Part shown: in pieces, positions 20,501 through 27,484 of the stretch
Layout of the letters: each line of letters begins with the position of its first letter
Numbering within the stretch: position 1 is the first letter of the stretch
DNA from: Nitrosovibrio sp. Nv4
GTDB taxonomy: Bacteria; Pseudomonadota; Gammaproteobacteria; Burkholderiales; Nitrosomonadaceae
DNA: 64,000 nt
Direction: 5' to 3'
Assembly: GCF_900215485.1 (NCBI RefSeq)
Contig: NZ_OCMZ01000002.1
Coordinates: 992,001-1,056,000, forward strand
Notes under the pieces: model-generated
The model's input: the letters and a program-made list of their open reading frames with translations, nothing else
Told to the model about the DNA's origin: nothing
The model's database searches: none
Program-made: the position numbers and the translations under genes

Positions 20501-20648
20501 CCACCTCTGCCTGGGGAATGGTGGCATCCTCATGCCCCATGTTCCTCATGCAGTCGAGACGGTGCTTGTGATGTTCCGCATCGTCTGGCGCGACCGGGCT
20601 GTAATTGGGTATTTCCTCGATTTTTACGTATATGTGTCGCGTTTGCAT
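17583..20648 (-). CDS. Fusion of multicopper oxidase and galactose-oxidase-like radical copper oxidase
   Basis: 1021 residues. Residues 90-515 form a multicopper oxidase with HVHG (117-120), HDHHMH (170-175), HNFHLHG (347-353) and HCHVEMHM (495-502). A cupredoxin-like CRFHPM motif lies at 245-250 and a His-rich linker at about 435-475. Residues 560-1021 form a kelch propeller plus a DUF1929-type C-terminal domain. The radical-copper-oxidase residues are all there by motif: Cys613 (DFFCSG), Tyr668 (ARWYPT), Tyr882-His883 (RQYHSV) and His964 (SVTHHTD). No signal peptide is evident. The substrate is unknown; the radical site suggests oxidation of alcohols or aldehydes to yield peroxide, with the multicopper half handling oxygen or metal. 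Confidence 0.88.
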   Translation of the reverse strand: MQTRHIYVKIEEIPNYSPVAPDDAEHHKHRLDCMRNMGHEDATIPQAEVDRRTLNALVYREYLDGAYTILKDDPLIAADTNEPRVERRIPGTVIYTQPGERLYVHVLNGDIEPHSLHVHGLHYGIDSDGSWPFGVQEYDGPNRSDAICPGEQWCYIFDAREDTIGCWPFHDHHMHIEEVVKRGLFGGIIVRDPHCEKVDLEVPIFFHRLTANVDIAEAAFDSDTLNPGDTFAHTFNEEGTFEYYCRFHPMQGRVRVTATGPLTATINILDTPARFELDDVTVGVGAEVTWNHAGNQPHTVTERAGAGLESYAINGRTFVGNTPTIVAESGKRIRWYVFNLDMSMVWHNFHLHGQRWRWGTEWVDTRSLGPAESFVADTIVPRVILEPLPLDCCCKPRENGQNGPGHEPEHGAEEEGNQQGGRAQPARLGAANAAGAGAHTHAHPSRFESEASDPSPHSGGQHEHSHEHSGECDSAYPDRQRECKRYQLQGDFLIHCHVEMHMMEGMAAILRAIQEVELSEDEVKRICYQLPNVRMHECPEVGHHPCGADGEDSWELLDPSPIFTVHGALLHTGHVLLFSGAAERNYPLEGRIWDPTTRQIMPSVITLPEDFFCSGHIFLPDGRLLVVGGDTNGAGHTNNRCFIFTPDTTNPDAGAFSATASMAHARWYPTAVSLSDGRVLAFSGGHPIAAEVEVYDGTSWAPVTGVDRTFEELYPGLHLLPSGEIFYTRAGWAGATGTQTAYLTLSGPTSGSWTDYGQEQFYDRQEGMSLLTIDTTASPERTRLYIFGGGVSGPATARNNATAEVIEFSGGVGGSSWRRIADMNFGRTNVNAVVLPTGRILIIGGHSNGQKWSPTPVLPVETYNPDTDEWTPGASLNFPRQYHSVCILLPDGRILAAGGVAPGTADPDQHTLELYSPGYLSLGARPIISTAPPSVTYGTTFSVETPQAANIGSVALIAPISVTHHTDAGQRYIKLPINSRTATTLETAAPANGNIAPPGFYMLFVVNNQGVPSEARFVAIS

Positions 20649-20834
20649 GGTCCCTGTCTCCTGTTCGTTCGACCATAACCTGATGCTTCATGATTAAAAA
20701 TAGCGGGAATTCAAGGGAATGCAAGGAGAAACAATTCAAGTGAGAAATAGCAGGAACAGGGGATGGGAAATTTTCGCGAACGCGAAATCAATTTTTTTAC
20801 TTAAGTCTTCCCCTTAGCCCCTTAGCCGGCGGCC

Positions 20835-21269
20835 ATGAAGGCCGGCAATCTCGAACGAGTCGTCCGCCTCTATACGCAATCGCTCAATCGGGCGACCGAC
20901 AACTATCGCTCGTTCATCGCGGCTTGGTCATCGCTGGAGATCCTAGTCGGCAAGATCTTTCCTGTCTACCACCAGCTTCTCGCAGCGGAACTGCAGAAGG
21001 TGAGCCAAGCCCCCGGCCTCCACGCGTACCTTGACCGCATCATGTTAGTGATGGGAGGAAAGCACAATCTAGCAGACAAGTTCTCGGTAATTTCGATGTT
21101 TCTCGATGACGAGCGTAACCCCGAAGAGATAAAGACCTTTCGTAAGCTGAAAAACGTTCGTGATCACTTGTCCCATGGCAAAGAGCTGCCCGAAGATAGT
21201 TTGCCCACGACAGAGGTGCAGAGATTATTTGACAAGTACCTCCGGAATCATTTGCGTCATGGCGCGTAA
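20835..21269 (+). CDS. HEPN-like protein (possibly truncated)
   Basis: 144 residues, largely alpha-helical: YTQSLNRATDNYRSFIAAWSSLEILVGKIFPVYHQLL, then FRKLKNVRDHLSHGKELP. The second segment contains R-x4-H (RDHLSH), the motif of HEPN RNases/binding domains common in defence and toxin systems. The frame is closed by a stop just upstream of the ATG, and related ApeA-type proteins are longer, so the N-terminal part may be lost. It lies 120 bp from the prophage end. Confidence 0.6.
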   Translation: MKAGNLERVVRLYTQSLNRATDNYRSFIAAWSSLEILVGKIFPVYHQLLAAELQKVSQAPGLHAYLDRIMLVMGGKHNLADKFSVISMFLDDERNPEEIKTFRKLKNVRDHLSHGKELPEDSLPTTEVQRLFDKYLRNHLRHGA

Positions 21270-21368
21270 GGGCTTTTATCGAGCGGGCTCGGCAGAAGTC
21301 TTGAGCAGTAGCCAATCTTGACCTTCAACCTTTTTTTTGCCAGAGGTAGCTGCAATGTTTTCTGACTT

Positions 21369-21386
21369 AGTGCCCCTTCAGTGCCC
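21369..21386 (+). repeat. AGTGCCC direct repeats, attP-arm-like (right end of island)
   Basis: Two AGTGCCC copies lie side by side (tagTGCCCC and cagTGCCCA), the second forming part of the 5-bp prophage target. With the prophage removed they would sit about 70 bp inside the tRNA fragment at 59355. Similar TGCCCC repeats occur 115-150 bp inside the other fragment. Confidence 0.45.
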
Positions 21387-21387
21387 A
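21383..21387 (+). repeat. Prophage target-site duplication, left copy
   Basis: GCCCA directly before the TG terminus; an identical copy follows the CA terminus at 59299-59303. Five base pairs is the duplication length of Mu. Confidence 0.9.
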
Positions 21388-21495
21388 TGTGGGGGGGTGT
21401 TCAGTTTGAGACATTAAGAGAGAAGAAAAAAAAGCGCGAAAACCGCACAGATTAAGGATTTAGGCGGATTTTAAGGCGCTTTCGTCATTTGAGAC
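21388..21495 (+). promoter_or_regulatory. Prophage left end with two transposase-type sites
   Basis: Starts TGTGGGGGGG. TTGAGAC occurs at 21406-21412 and again at 21489-21495, each followed by an A-rich tract (ATTAAGAGAGAAG; AAAATAAGAAAAAACG). They are the probable L1 and L2 binding sites for the transposase. The region up to 21570 shows no gene. Confidence 0.8.
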
Positions 21496-21570
21496 AAAAT
21501 AAGAAAAAACGATAAGAAAATGGTGACTTTTGCGATTTATTTGGAACTACTCTGATAAATCAGTAGTGAC

Positions 21571-22356
21571 TTACATTCGTCGCCCAGCCCATACCACCCT
21601 TCCCACTACGTTCAGCGTGGAGGCCCTCGATGAGTCCAGTACCTCATCTGAGTACTGCTTGTTGTCGTTCATAACCACCATTGTGTCATCCAGTTTTCGG
21701 TGAATACGCTTGCAACGCAAGTCGCCGTTGTGCGCCAGCACATAAACTGCATCATTTTCAACCCGCCCACTATGTGTATCAACCAGAACCATATCGCCGC
21801 TCGATAGCGTGGGTATCATGTTGTCGCCCTTTACGCTAATTAATGCCAGGTCTCGGGGCGCCACACCCAGGTTGTGTTTAACCCAATCTGCCTTGAATGC
21901 CCAGTGGTCCAGGATCTGATCAGAATGAACAGCAGGACCACCGCCGGCGCGCGCGTGTAGGTCATGTCGCGGCACCTGGACAAACTCTTCCAGGTGGGGA
22001 TGTTTGAAATCATCGGCTCGGCGACCATAACGAACGCGAGACCCATCCTTCTCATCACGCACTATCGGCGCGTTACCAGGCGCTTTTTCTGGAGCTTTTT
22101 CAGTAAGTTTATCAATAACTTGTTTCGGTACTAAAAAGAATTTAACCCCTTCCTTTGCACCCTTTCCAGGCCGGTTAATTTGGGGCCACCCTTCCCGAGC
22201 CGCCGTTTTATAAATTCCAGCCCGTGTCGTCGGTAGTCCAGGAACCTTTAGCTCCGCAAGCTTTGTTGCGGAGTAATACGTTCCCTCCTTGCTCACAATC
22301 ATCCCTCGCTCGCTTTCCATCATATCTCCACGCCGATCTTTTTCGCTTTCGCTCAT
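21571..22356 (-). CDS. Lysogeny repressor: Mu-type winged helix plus S24-like domain
   Basis: The N-terminal region (about residues 20-80: YYSATKLAELKVPGLPTTRAGIYKTAAREGWP ... FFLVPKQVIDKL) is the Mu repressor/transposase winged-helix domain. The C-terminal half is LexA/CI-like: VKGDNMIPTLSSGDMVLVD ... LRCKRIHRK. In the usual GDSM nucleophile motif, Ser is replaced by Asn here, while the catalytic Lys region is kept, so RecA-stimulated self-cleavage looks unlikely. ATG 22354-22356 is chosen because AGGTG lies six bases before it; a GTG at 22363-22365 is also in frame. Divergent from the early operon. Confidence 0.9.
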   Translation of the reverse strand: MSESEKDRRGDMMESERGMIVSKEGTYYSATKLAELKVPGLPTTRAGIYKTAAREGWPQINRPGKGAKEGVKFFLVPKQVIDKLTEKAPEKAPGNAPIVRDEKDGSRVRYGRRADDFKHPHLEEFVQVPRHDLHARAGGGPAVHSDQILDHWAFKADWVKHNLGVAPRDLALISVKGDNMIPTLSSGDMVLVDTHSGRVENDAVYVLAHNGDLRCKRIHRKLDDTMVVMNDNKQYSDEVLDSSRASTLNVVGRVVWAGRRM

Positions 22357-22480
22357 AACTGTCACCTAACTGTTACCAACTGTAAAATAAAAAGACGTAC
22401 CTTTATTTGAGTATTTACTTCGTAAAAACAATAGCTTAGACAAATTCATGGCTGCACTAACTGTCACCATAACTGTTACC
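22357..22480. promoter_or_regulatory. Repressor operator cluster between repressor and Ner
   Basis: Two pairs of near-identical 10-mers: AACTGTCACC at 22357-22366 with AACTGTTACC at 22368-22377, and AACTGTCACC at 22459-22468 with AACTGTTACC at 22471-22480. Spacing within a pair is 11-12 bp, one helical turn, and each pair is followed by a TGTAAA tail. They sit where Mu has its O1/O2 operators and internal activation sequence. Confidence 0.8.
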
Positions 22481-22493
22481 TGTAAATTATTTG

Positions 22494-22522
22494 TTGACAG
22501 CTATACAGAGTCGGTTTACAGT
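22494..22522 (+). promoter_or_regulatory. Early promoter of the prophage
   Basis: A consensus -35 TTGACA (22494-22499), a 17-bp spacer and -10 TACAGT (22517-22522). It starts 14 bp after the second operator pair, so bound repressor would cover or crowd it. It reads into ner and the A-B operon. Confidence 0.78.
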
Positions 22523-22556
22523 TCGATTCATGTATATAAACAAATCAACGTTAAAC

Positions 22557-22901
22557 ATGACAAAAAAACCAGCCTCGAAAGACTGGCAGCGCTGGCGAAT
22601 CATCGGCGCGGTTCGCGAAACCGGCACCAACCTGCAGCAGCTCTCATTATCAATCGGCTATTGCCGCACAGCCCTCAGCAATGCCCTTTACGGGCCCTGC
22701 CCAAAGTACGAGCGCCTGATCGCGGAGTATCTTGGCGTAACGCCTCAAATCATCTGGCCCAGCCGTTATCACGCCGATGGAACACCGCGCAGTGGACGTG
22801 GAGAGCGCGGGCTGGGCCGTTTTAAAGCCAAGAACGTGAATGGTAGCACCGTTAAAAAAACGCGCAACGTATATGCGTTAAACAAAGCGGGGGTAGCGTA
22901 A
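22557..22901 (+). CDS. ner: Ner-like early regulator
   Basis: 114 residues from ATG 22557 (an earlier ATG at 22530 would fall at the transcription start). DWQRWRIIGAVRETGTNLQQLSLSIGYCRTALSNAL ... YLGVTPQIIWPSRY is plainly the Mu Ner/Nlp helix-turn-helix family, including the closing IWPSRY. Ner turns down the early and repressor promoters during lytic growth. The C-terminal 40 residues are basic and longer than Mu Ner. Confidence 0.92.
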   Translation: MTKKPASKDWQRWRIIGAVRETGTNLQQLSLSIGYCRTALSNALYGPCPKYERLIAEYLGVTPQIIWPSRYHADGTPRSGRGERGLGRFKAKNVNGSTVKKTRNVYALNKAGVA

Positions 22902-23329
22902 TGCGCAAGCGCGACATCATTACCCAGGATATGTTCACGGTCCCTCAGCCAGCTCCCCGCTCGGCCGGGAGCTTAGCCTGCAGGGTAGAGATCGCGCACA
23001 CCATGAGCGAAGCTCTGGACGGACACGACCGCTACGAAGTTTCTGCCACCATGAGCCGGTTGCTCGGCCGCGACATCAGCAAGCACATGCTGGACGCCTA
23101 TACCGCTGAATCGCGGGAAGACCACATTCCACCCCTGGATACCGCCATTGCCTTCGACATGGCGACCAGCGACATATCACTACTCAATCTCTACGCATCC
23201 AAACTCGGCGCGCGAGTATCCGTTGGTAAGGACGCCTTAAATGCGGAGCTTGGCAAGCTCGAAAACATGCGCGACGAAGTGGTCAAGCAAATTAAGCGCC
23301 TTAAAAAGGTAATGGGAGAGCGGCCGTGA
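22901..23329 (+). CDS. Conserved Mu-like early protein, function unknown
   Basis: 142 residues. The ATG overlaps the stop of ner by 1 base (TAATG), and its own stop overlaps the transposase start. The middle part (YEVSATMSRLLGRDISKHMLDAYTAESREDHIPPLDTAIAFDMATSDISLLNLYASKLGARV) looks like a helical DNA-binding fold. The C terminus is a charged helix (AELGKLENMRDEVVKQIKRLKK). Position between Ner and A suggests a regulatory or transposition accessory role. Confidence 0.75.
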   Translation: MRKRDIITQDMFTVPQPAPRSAGSLACRVEIAHTMSEALDGHDRYEVSATMSRLLGRDISKHMLDAYTAESREDHIPPLDTAIAFDMATSDISLLNLYASKLGARVSVGKDALNAELGKLENMRDEVVKQIKRLKKVMGERP

Positions 23330-25419
23330 GCGCGCTCAAAAGCCATTACTCATGTGCCGAATTGGCAGCAATGAGGTTGACCGGATTCCCTTCCACCAAA
23401 AAAGGTTGGATCGAGTTGGTGTCACGTCAAAAATGGCAGAAACAAGAGCGCGTGGGACGTGGCGGCGGATTTGAATACCAAGTACCTTCAAAGGTGCTCA
23501 CGCGAATAAAAGAAGAGGCTGTGCAGGCTCTGGTTAAAGCCGTGCCAATCGATCAGCTGCAGCCGGATACTGATGTAGCGCAGTTAGAAAGTGTTAAACC
23601 TGCCGAGTTGAAGGACTGGCAGCGGAAGACTGCCCAGGCCCGGGCTGCAATTTGCGCCGAAGTGCGCCGTCTGGCCGAGGTCGGCGGCACGGAGCGAGCC
23701 ATTCGTTCTGTGCTCGATCTGGCCGCACGCGGCAGCCTGGCGCCGCATTTGCAGCGCCTCGTACCCATTGCCAACGCGAAAGCCGGAACAGACCGCGCAT
23801 TGTCACGCGGCACCCTTTATCGCTGGCTTAACGATGCCCAAGGAGGTTGGGCGGAGCTTGCCCCGAAATCCCGCGAATCTATCGAAGTGCCCGTCTGGGC
23901 ACCCTATCTCTTGAAGCTGTACCAGCAGCCACAAAAGCCAAGCCTCGCTTACTGCATAGAACAGCTCCCTTCAATACTTCCATCTGCAATCACGCCGCCC
24001 TCCTACCACGCCGCCAATCGGTTTCTGAAAAAGATGAGCAAGGTGGACGTGCAGCGCGGGCGCATGGGAAGTCGTGAAATTAAATCCATTCGGCCGTTTG
24101 TGCGACGCGACACAGCTCAAATGTGGCCAACTGATGCATATACCGCAGATGGTCACACCTTCGATGGAGAGGTGGCTCATCCGGCTCATGGTAAGGCGTT
24201 TCGTCCTGAAATCACGACAGTGATAGACATCGCCACACGTCGTGCGGTTGGCTGGTCGGCCGGGTTGGCAGAATCCACTTGGGCAGTACTGGATGCCCTA
24301 CGCCATGCTTGCGAAACAGGCGGTATTCCCTCCATTTTCTATGTCGATAACGGTTCTGGTTATCGCAATGCTGCCATGTCCGACGCCGCAACCGGTTTCA
24401 TGGAACGGTTGAGCATCACGCTTACCCATAGTCTCCCTTACAACTCCCAGGCTCGAGGTGTTATCGAGCGCGCGCATCAGACAATCTGGGTACGCGGCGC
24501 AAAATCTTTGCCGACCTACATGGGCGCGGCAATGGATCGCCAGGCGAAACAGGCTGCTTACAAGATCACTCGTGCTGACATCAAAACCAGCGGCACCTCC
24601 AGACTACTCATGGGCTGGAACGACTTCACCAGTTGGTGCCAGCAGCAGGTCGATGACTATAACGGCCGGCCGCACCGGGCCCTACTAAAGGTGCGTGACG
24701 AAGGCGGCAAGCTGCGCCATCAGACACCTAACGAAGCCTGGGCGCAAGCAATAGCGGAAGGCTGGAAGTCCGTACCAGTTTTGGCGCATGAGGCCGAGGA
24801 TCTCTTCCGCCCCTACAAGGAAGCCAAGGTCAGCCGAGCAGAAATACGCATGTTCGGCAACCTTTACTTCCACCAGGATCTGGACCCCTACCACGGCGAG
24901 ATGGTCCGCGTCGGATACGACATCCACGACGCCAGCCGGGTGTGGGTCCGTGACCAGGAAGGCCGCATGATCTGTGTGGCTGAGTTCGAAGCCAACAAGC
25001 GCAATTACTTTCCGACGTCTTTCCTGGAACAAGCCGCCCAGAAACGAGCAGAAGGCCGCATCAAACGTGCGCAGGTCAAGATCGAGGAAGCTGAGGCCGA
25101 ACTCAACCCACCCCAGATGCTGGAATACCAGCCTGCAGTTGAGTTGGCTCCGATGCGAATTGAATACCCCAGAGAGGAGCAGGAAAGGCAGTCGGATAAG
25201 CCAGGCGTGGAAGTCGCCGAAACCGCTGTAGCCAGCGTCGTCAACCTGCCTAAGCGTCGCCCTATGTTCAGTACCGATGCAGCTAAATACCGCTGGCTGA
25301 TGACCAACGCCGAACAGATTAACGCAACAGATGAAGGATGGCTGGACTGGTATCGGTCCACCCCCGAATGGGAAGACATCTTTTCGGGAACGGAAGATGA
25401 AGAGGTGACCGTACGGTAG
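23326..25419 (+). CDS. Mu-type DDE transposase A
   Basis: 697 residues (MuA is 663), GTG start overlapping the preceding stop. The N-terminal winged helix (residues 7-60) resembles the repressor's. The integrase-fold catalytic triad is Asp270 (MWPTDAYTADG), Asp341 (FYVDNGSG) and Glu381 (RGVIERAHQTIW). A Mu-transposase C-terminal beta barrel with RPHRAL follows, then a C-terminal tail that recruits B. It cuts and joins the ends at 21388 and 59298 for integration and replicative transposition. Confidence 0.97.
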   Translation: MSALKSHYSCAELAAMRLTGFPSTKKGWIELVSRQKWQKQERVGRGGGFEYQVPSKVLTRIKEEAVQALVKAVPIDQLQPDTDVAQLESVKPAELKDWQRKTAQARAAICAEVRRLAEVGGTERAIRSVLDLAARGSLAPHLQRLVPIANAKAGTDRALSRGTLYRWLNDAQGGWAELAPKSRESIEVPVWAPYLLKLYQQPQKPSLAYCIEQLPSILPSAITPPSYHAANRFLKKMSKVDVQRGRMGSREIKSIRPFVRRDTAQMWPTDAYTADGHTFDGEVAHPAHGKAFRPEITTVIDIATRRAVGWSAGLAESTWAVLDALRHACETGGIPSIFYVDNGSGYRNAAMSDAATGFMERLSITLTHSLPYNSQARGVIERAHQTIWVRGAKSLPTYMGAAMDRQAKQAAYKITRADIKTSGTSRLLMGWNDFTSWCQQQVDDYNGRPHRALLKVRDEGGKLRHQTPNEAWAQAIAEGWKSVPVLAHEAEDLFRPYKEAKVSRAEIRMFGNLYFHQDLDPYHGEMVRVGYDIHDASRVWVRDQEGRMICVAEFEANKRNYFPTSFLEQAAQKRAEGRIKRAQVKIEEAEAELNPPQMLEYQPAVELAPMRIEYPREEQERQSDKPGVEVAETAVASVVNLPKRRPMFSTDAAKYRWLMTNAEQINATDEGWLDWYRSTPEWEDIFSGTEDEEVTVR

Positions 25420-25443
25420 TTGCAGCTACCGCACGGTCTTTTT
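25407..25443 (+). terminator. Terminator-like hairpin between A and B
   Basis: GACCGT-A-CGGTAG, a 6-nt loop, CTACCG-C-ACGGTC, then TTTTT. The left arm overlaps the end of the A gene. This could attenuate B and the distal early genes relative to A. Confidence 0.65.
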
Positions 25444-25474
25444 GACGCACTACAGCAAAAAGGAGTGTAGCACA

Positions 25475-26212
25475 GTGAAAAATGTGTTTGTAAAAACCAG
25501 CAATTATGAGCGGTTCCGCACTGGCATTACAGCGGTCGAGGATCGTGGCGCAGCCGAGGCCAGCCTTATGCTGGTCACCGGCGAGGCCGGGTATGGAAAG
25601 AGCGAAACGGTTGACCATTGGGCTATACAGAGCGGCGCCGCATATCTGCGCGCTAAGGTGGAATGGACTCCCCGTTACTTCATGACGGAACTGGCGGAGC
25701 ATCTAAAGATCGATTCGCGCGGTCGTGCTAAGGATATCTTTGCGCGCATCTCCGGTTACATCGGCGTGCAGCAGACCCCGCTTGTGATCGACGAGGTCGA
25801 GCATTGTCTGCGTGACAACGCTCAGGTGCTGGAAGCGATCCGTGACCTTTCCGACCTGACTGAGGTGCTGGTCATTTTGGTCGGCATGGAGCAGGTCCAG
25901 GCAAAGATTGCGCGCCATGCCCAGATAAGCAGCCGTATTGCAAAAGTTGTGGAGTTCCAGCCTTCCACCATTGACGATGTGGCGCTTGCATGCCGGCAGT
26001 TGGCAGAGGTGGAAATCCTTCCGGAATTGATTGCCGAGATCCACAGGCAAAGCACTGGCCGCATGCGTGAAATCATGAATGCGATCGCAATTTGCGAGCG
26101 TACTGCGAAGCGCAACGGCATCGCCAAAATTGGCCTGCAGGAAATGGCCGGCCAAACCCTTACCCACGACTGGCAAGCACGCCGCCCCCGTGTCGTAAAG
26201 GCGGTGCGGTGA
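25475..26212 (+). CDS. Mu-type transposition ATPase B
   Basis: 245 residues from GTG 25475, which has AGGAG nine bases upstream; MuB is 312 and has a longer N-terminal domain. AAA+ motifs: Walker A GEAGYGKSE, Walker B PLVIDEVEH, and sensor region LVGMEQVQ. MuB binds target DNA, stimulates A and prevents transposition near existing copies. The N-terminal helix-turn-helix region of Mu B is missing, as in several shorter B proteins of Mu-like phages. Confidence 0.93.
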   Translation: MKNVFVKTSNYERFRTGITAVEDRGAAEASLMLVTGEAGYGKSETVDHWAIQSGAAYLRAKVEWTPRYFMTELAEHLKIDSRGRAKDIFARISGYIGVQQTPLVIDEVEHCLRDNAQVLEAIRDLSDLTEVLVILVGMEQVQAKIARHAQISSRIAKVVEFQPSTIDDVALACRQLAEVEILPELIAEIHRQSTGRMREIMNAIAICERTAKRNGIAKIGLQEMAGQTLTHDWQARRPRVVKAVR

Positions 26213-26463
26213 TGCAACTCCATCCCATAGATGAAAACGTTTTAGTTTTCCACGTGAGCGGGGAGCGTGGTGCTCACGGCGACCTAATATTGAGCGTATG
26301 GCGATATGAAGATCTGGGAATGCGCACCGTTCAGTTGTCCTTTGTGATCGCCGGACGAGGTGCCATTGATGTGGAGCTCACTCCTGAAGGCGCGTTGAAT
26401 TTCGCAGCAAGGCTGGATTCCCATGCGCGCACCATCATGGCTCTCAATGAGGAGAACCGTTAA
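26212..26463 (+). CDS. Small early protein, unknown
   Basis: 83 residues, ATG overlapping the B stop (TGATG). Sequence MQLHPIDENVLVFHVSGERGAHGDLILSVWRYEDLGMRTVQLSF suggests a compact beta-rich fold. No function recognised. The earlier in-frame start lies inside B and is not needed. Confidence 0.65.
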   Translation: MQLHPIDENVLVFHVSGERGAHGDLILSVWRYEDLGMRTVQLSFVIAGRGAIDVELTPEGALNFAARLDSHARTIMALNEENR

Positions 26464-27063
26464 ATGGCGTGGATCTCCGAACAACTCTTAGCGGCCATCG
26501 GCAAGCATTCGCCTGATGAGTGTATCACCGTCGAGCGGCTGATCGCACTCACCGGGCTGGATGTCAGGCAAGTGGACAACGCGCAGCGCAAGCTGCGCAA
26601 CCACGGGCTGATCGAACTGACGGGGCCGGGCTGCTACCGGCTCACCAGTGCGGGCAAAGAGGCGCTTGCAGCTGGCAGTACTGCGCTGCGGGCAGGCCCG
26701 AAAGGCGCTCAGCCAGGGACGAGGATATTCAGGGATACCCTTCGCTCCCGAGTCTGGCGCGCCATACGCATCCGCCGCAAGTTCAGCATTCCAGATCTCG
26801 AAATGCTGGTAGCACAAGGCGGCGAACGTGACATCGCCAGCAATATCCGCAAATACCTGCACGGACTGGAGCGTGCCGGTTATTTGATGAAACTGCCAAG
26901 GCGAGAGGCTGGGACAGCGCTTACCTCCAATGGTTTTGCGCGATGGTGGCTGCCGGATGATAAGGACACGGGACCGAGGGCGCCAGTCTTGAGCGTAGCC
27001 AAGGGTACCGTTTATGACCCGAACACCGAGGCCAAAATCCGGATCAGCGGGAGGCCGGCATGA
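26464..27063 (+). CDS. Winged-helix early protein
   Basis: 199 residues starting one base after the previous stop. Two helix-turn-helix-like parts: residues 1-60 (ITVERLIALTGLDVRQVDNAQRKLRNHGLIELTGPGCYRLTSAGKEAL) and residues 90-165 (RSRVWRAIRIRRKFSIPDLEMLV ... IRKYLHGLERAGYLMKL). The first is an MarR/winged-helix pattern. Likely a phage regulator or replication accessory. Confidence 0.72.
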   Translation: MAWISEQLLAAIGKHSPDECITVERLIALTGLDVRQVDNAQRKLRNHGLIELTGPGCYRLTSAGKEALAAGSTALRAGPKGAQPGTRIFRDTLRSRVWRAIRIRRKFSIPDLEMLVAQGGERDIASNIRKYLHGLERAGYLMKLPRREAGTALTSNGFARWWLPDDKDTGPRAPVLSVAKGTVYDPNTEAKIRISGRPA

Positions 27064-27371
27064 GTTGGATGGAGCTGCTGATATCCGCCGTGGCCGCCAC
27101 CAATAAGGCAAAGGTGGCAAGCGATCTTGGCGTCTCTCGAACCGCGATCAGCCTGGTGGTGTCGGGCAAATATCCAGCCAAAACCGACAAGATCGCAACC
27201 AAGGTGATCGAGACGTATGGTCGCGTTACCTGCCCGCATCTTAGGGTGGAGATCAGCCTAAGCGAGTGCAAGACCTACCACACGGGACAAGTGCCGACCA
27301 GCAGCCCACGCGCTATGAAGCACTGGCGCGCGTGCCAAACCTGCCCCAACAATCAAGCGAGGAGACCATGA
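27060..27371 (+). CDS. Small HTH protein with cysteine-rich tail
   Basis: 103 residues, ATG overlapping the previous stop. An HTH of the LacI/Cro kind (TNKAKVASDLGVSRTAISLVVSGKYPAKTDKIATKVIETYG) is followed by CPHLRVEISLSECKTYHTG and CQTCPNN, probably one zinc site. This HTH-plus-Cys layout is common in early operons of Mu-like phages. Confidence 0.72.
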   Translation: MSWMELLISAVAATNKAKVASDLGVSRTAISLVVSGKYPAKTDKIATKVIETYGRVTCPHLRVEISLSECKTYHTGQVPTSSPRAMKHWRACQTCPNNQARRP

Positions 27372-27484
27372 AAACAATCAAAAGAATCATGCTGGCGTGC
27401 CGCCTATGGAGTGACCCTGCTCTGGGTTACACCCTGGGCGGCGCATGGAGAACGGCATCGGTACTGGTGAGAGCGGCATCATGA
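27368..27484 (+). CDS. Very small early protein (38 aa)
   Basis: MKTIKRIMLACRLWSDPALGY ... WRTASVL. ATG 27368 has GGAG directly upstream and overlaps the previous stop region; its stop forms an ATGA overlap with the next gene. The tight coupling is the main support for it being real. Confidence 0.55.
   Translation: MKTIKRIMLACRLWSDPALGYTLGGAWRTASVLVRAAS

Noticed and set aside
21270-21387. Integrase gene for the island next to its right end
   Set aside because: Only about 120 bp before the prophage and no tyrosine or serine recombinase motifs anywhere in the window.
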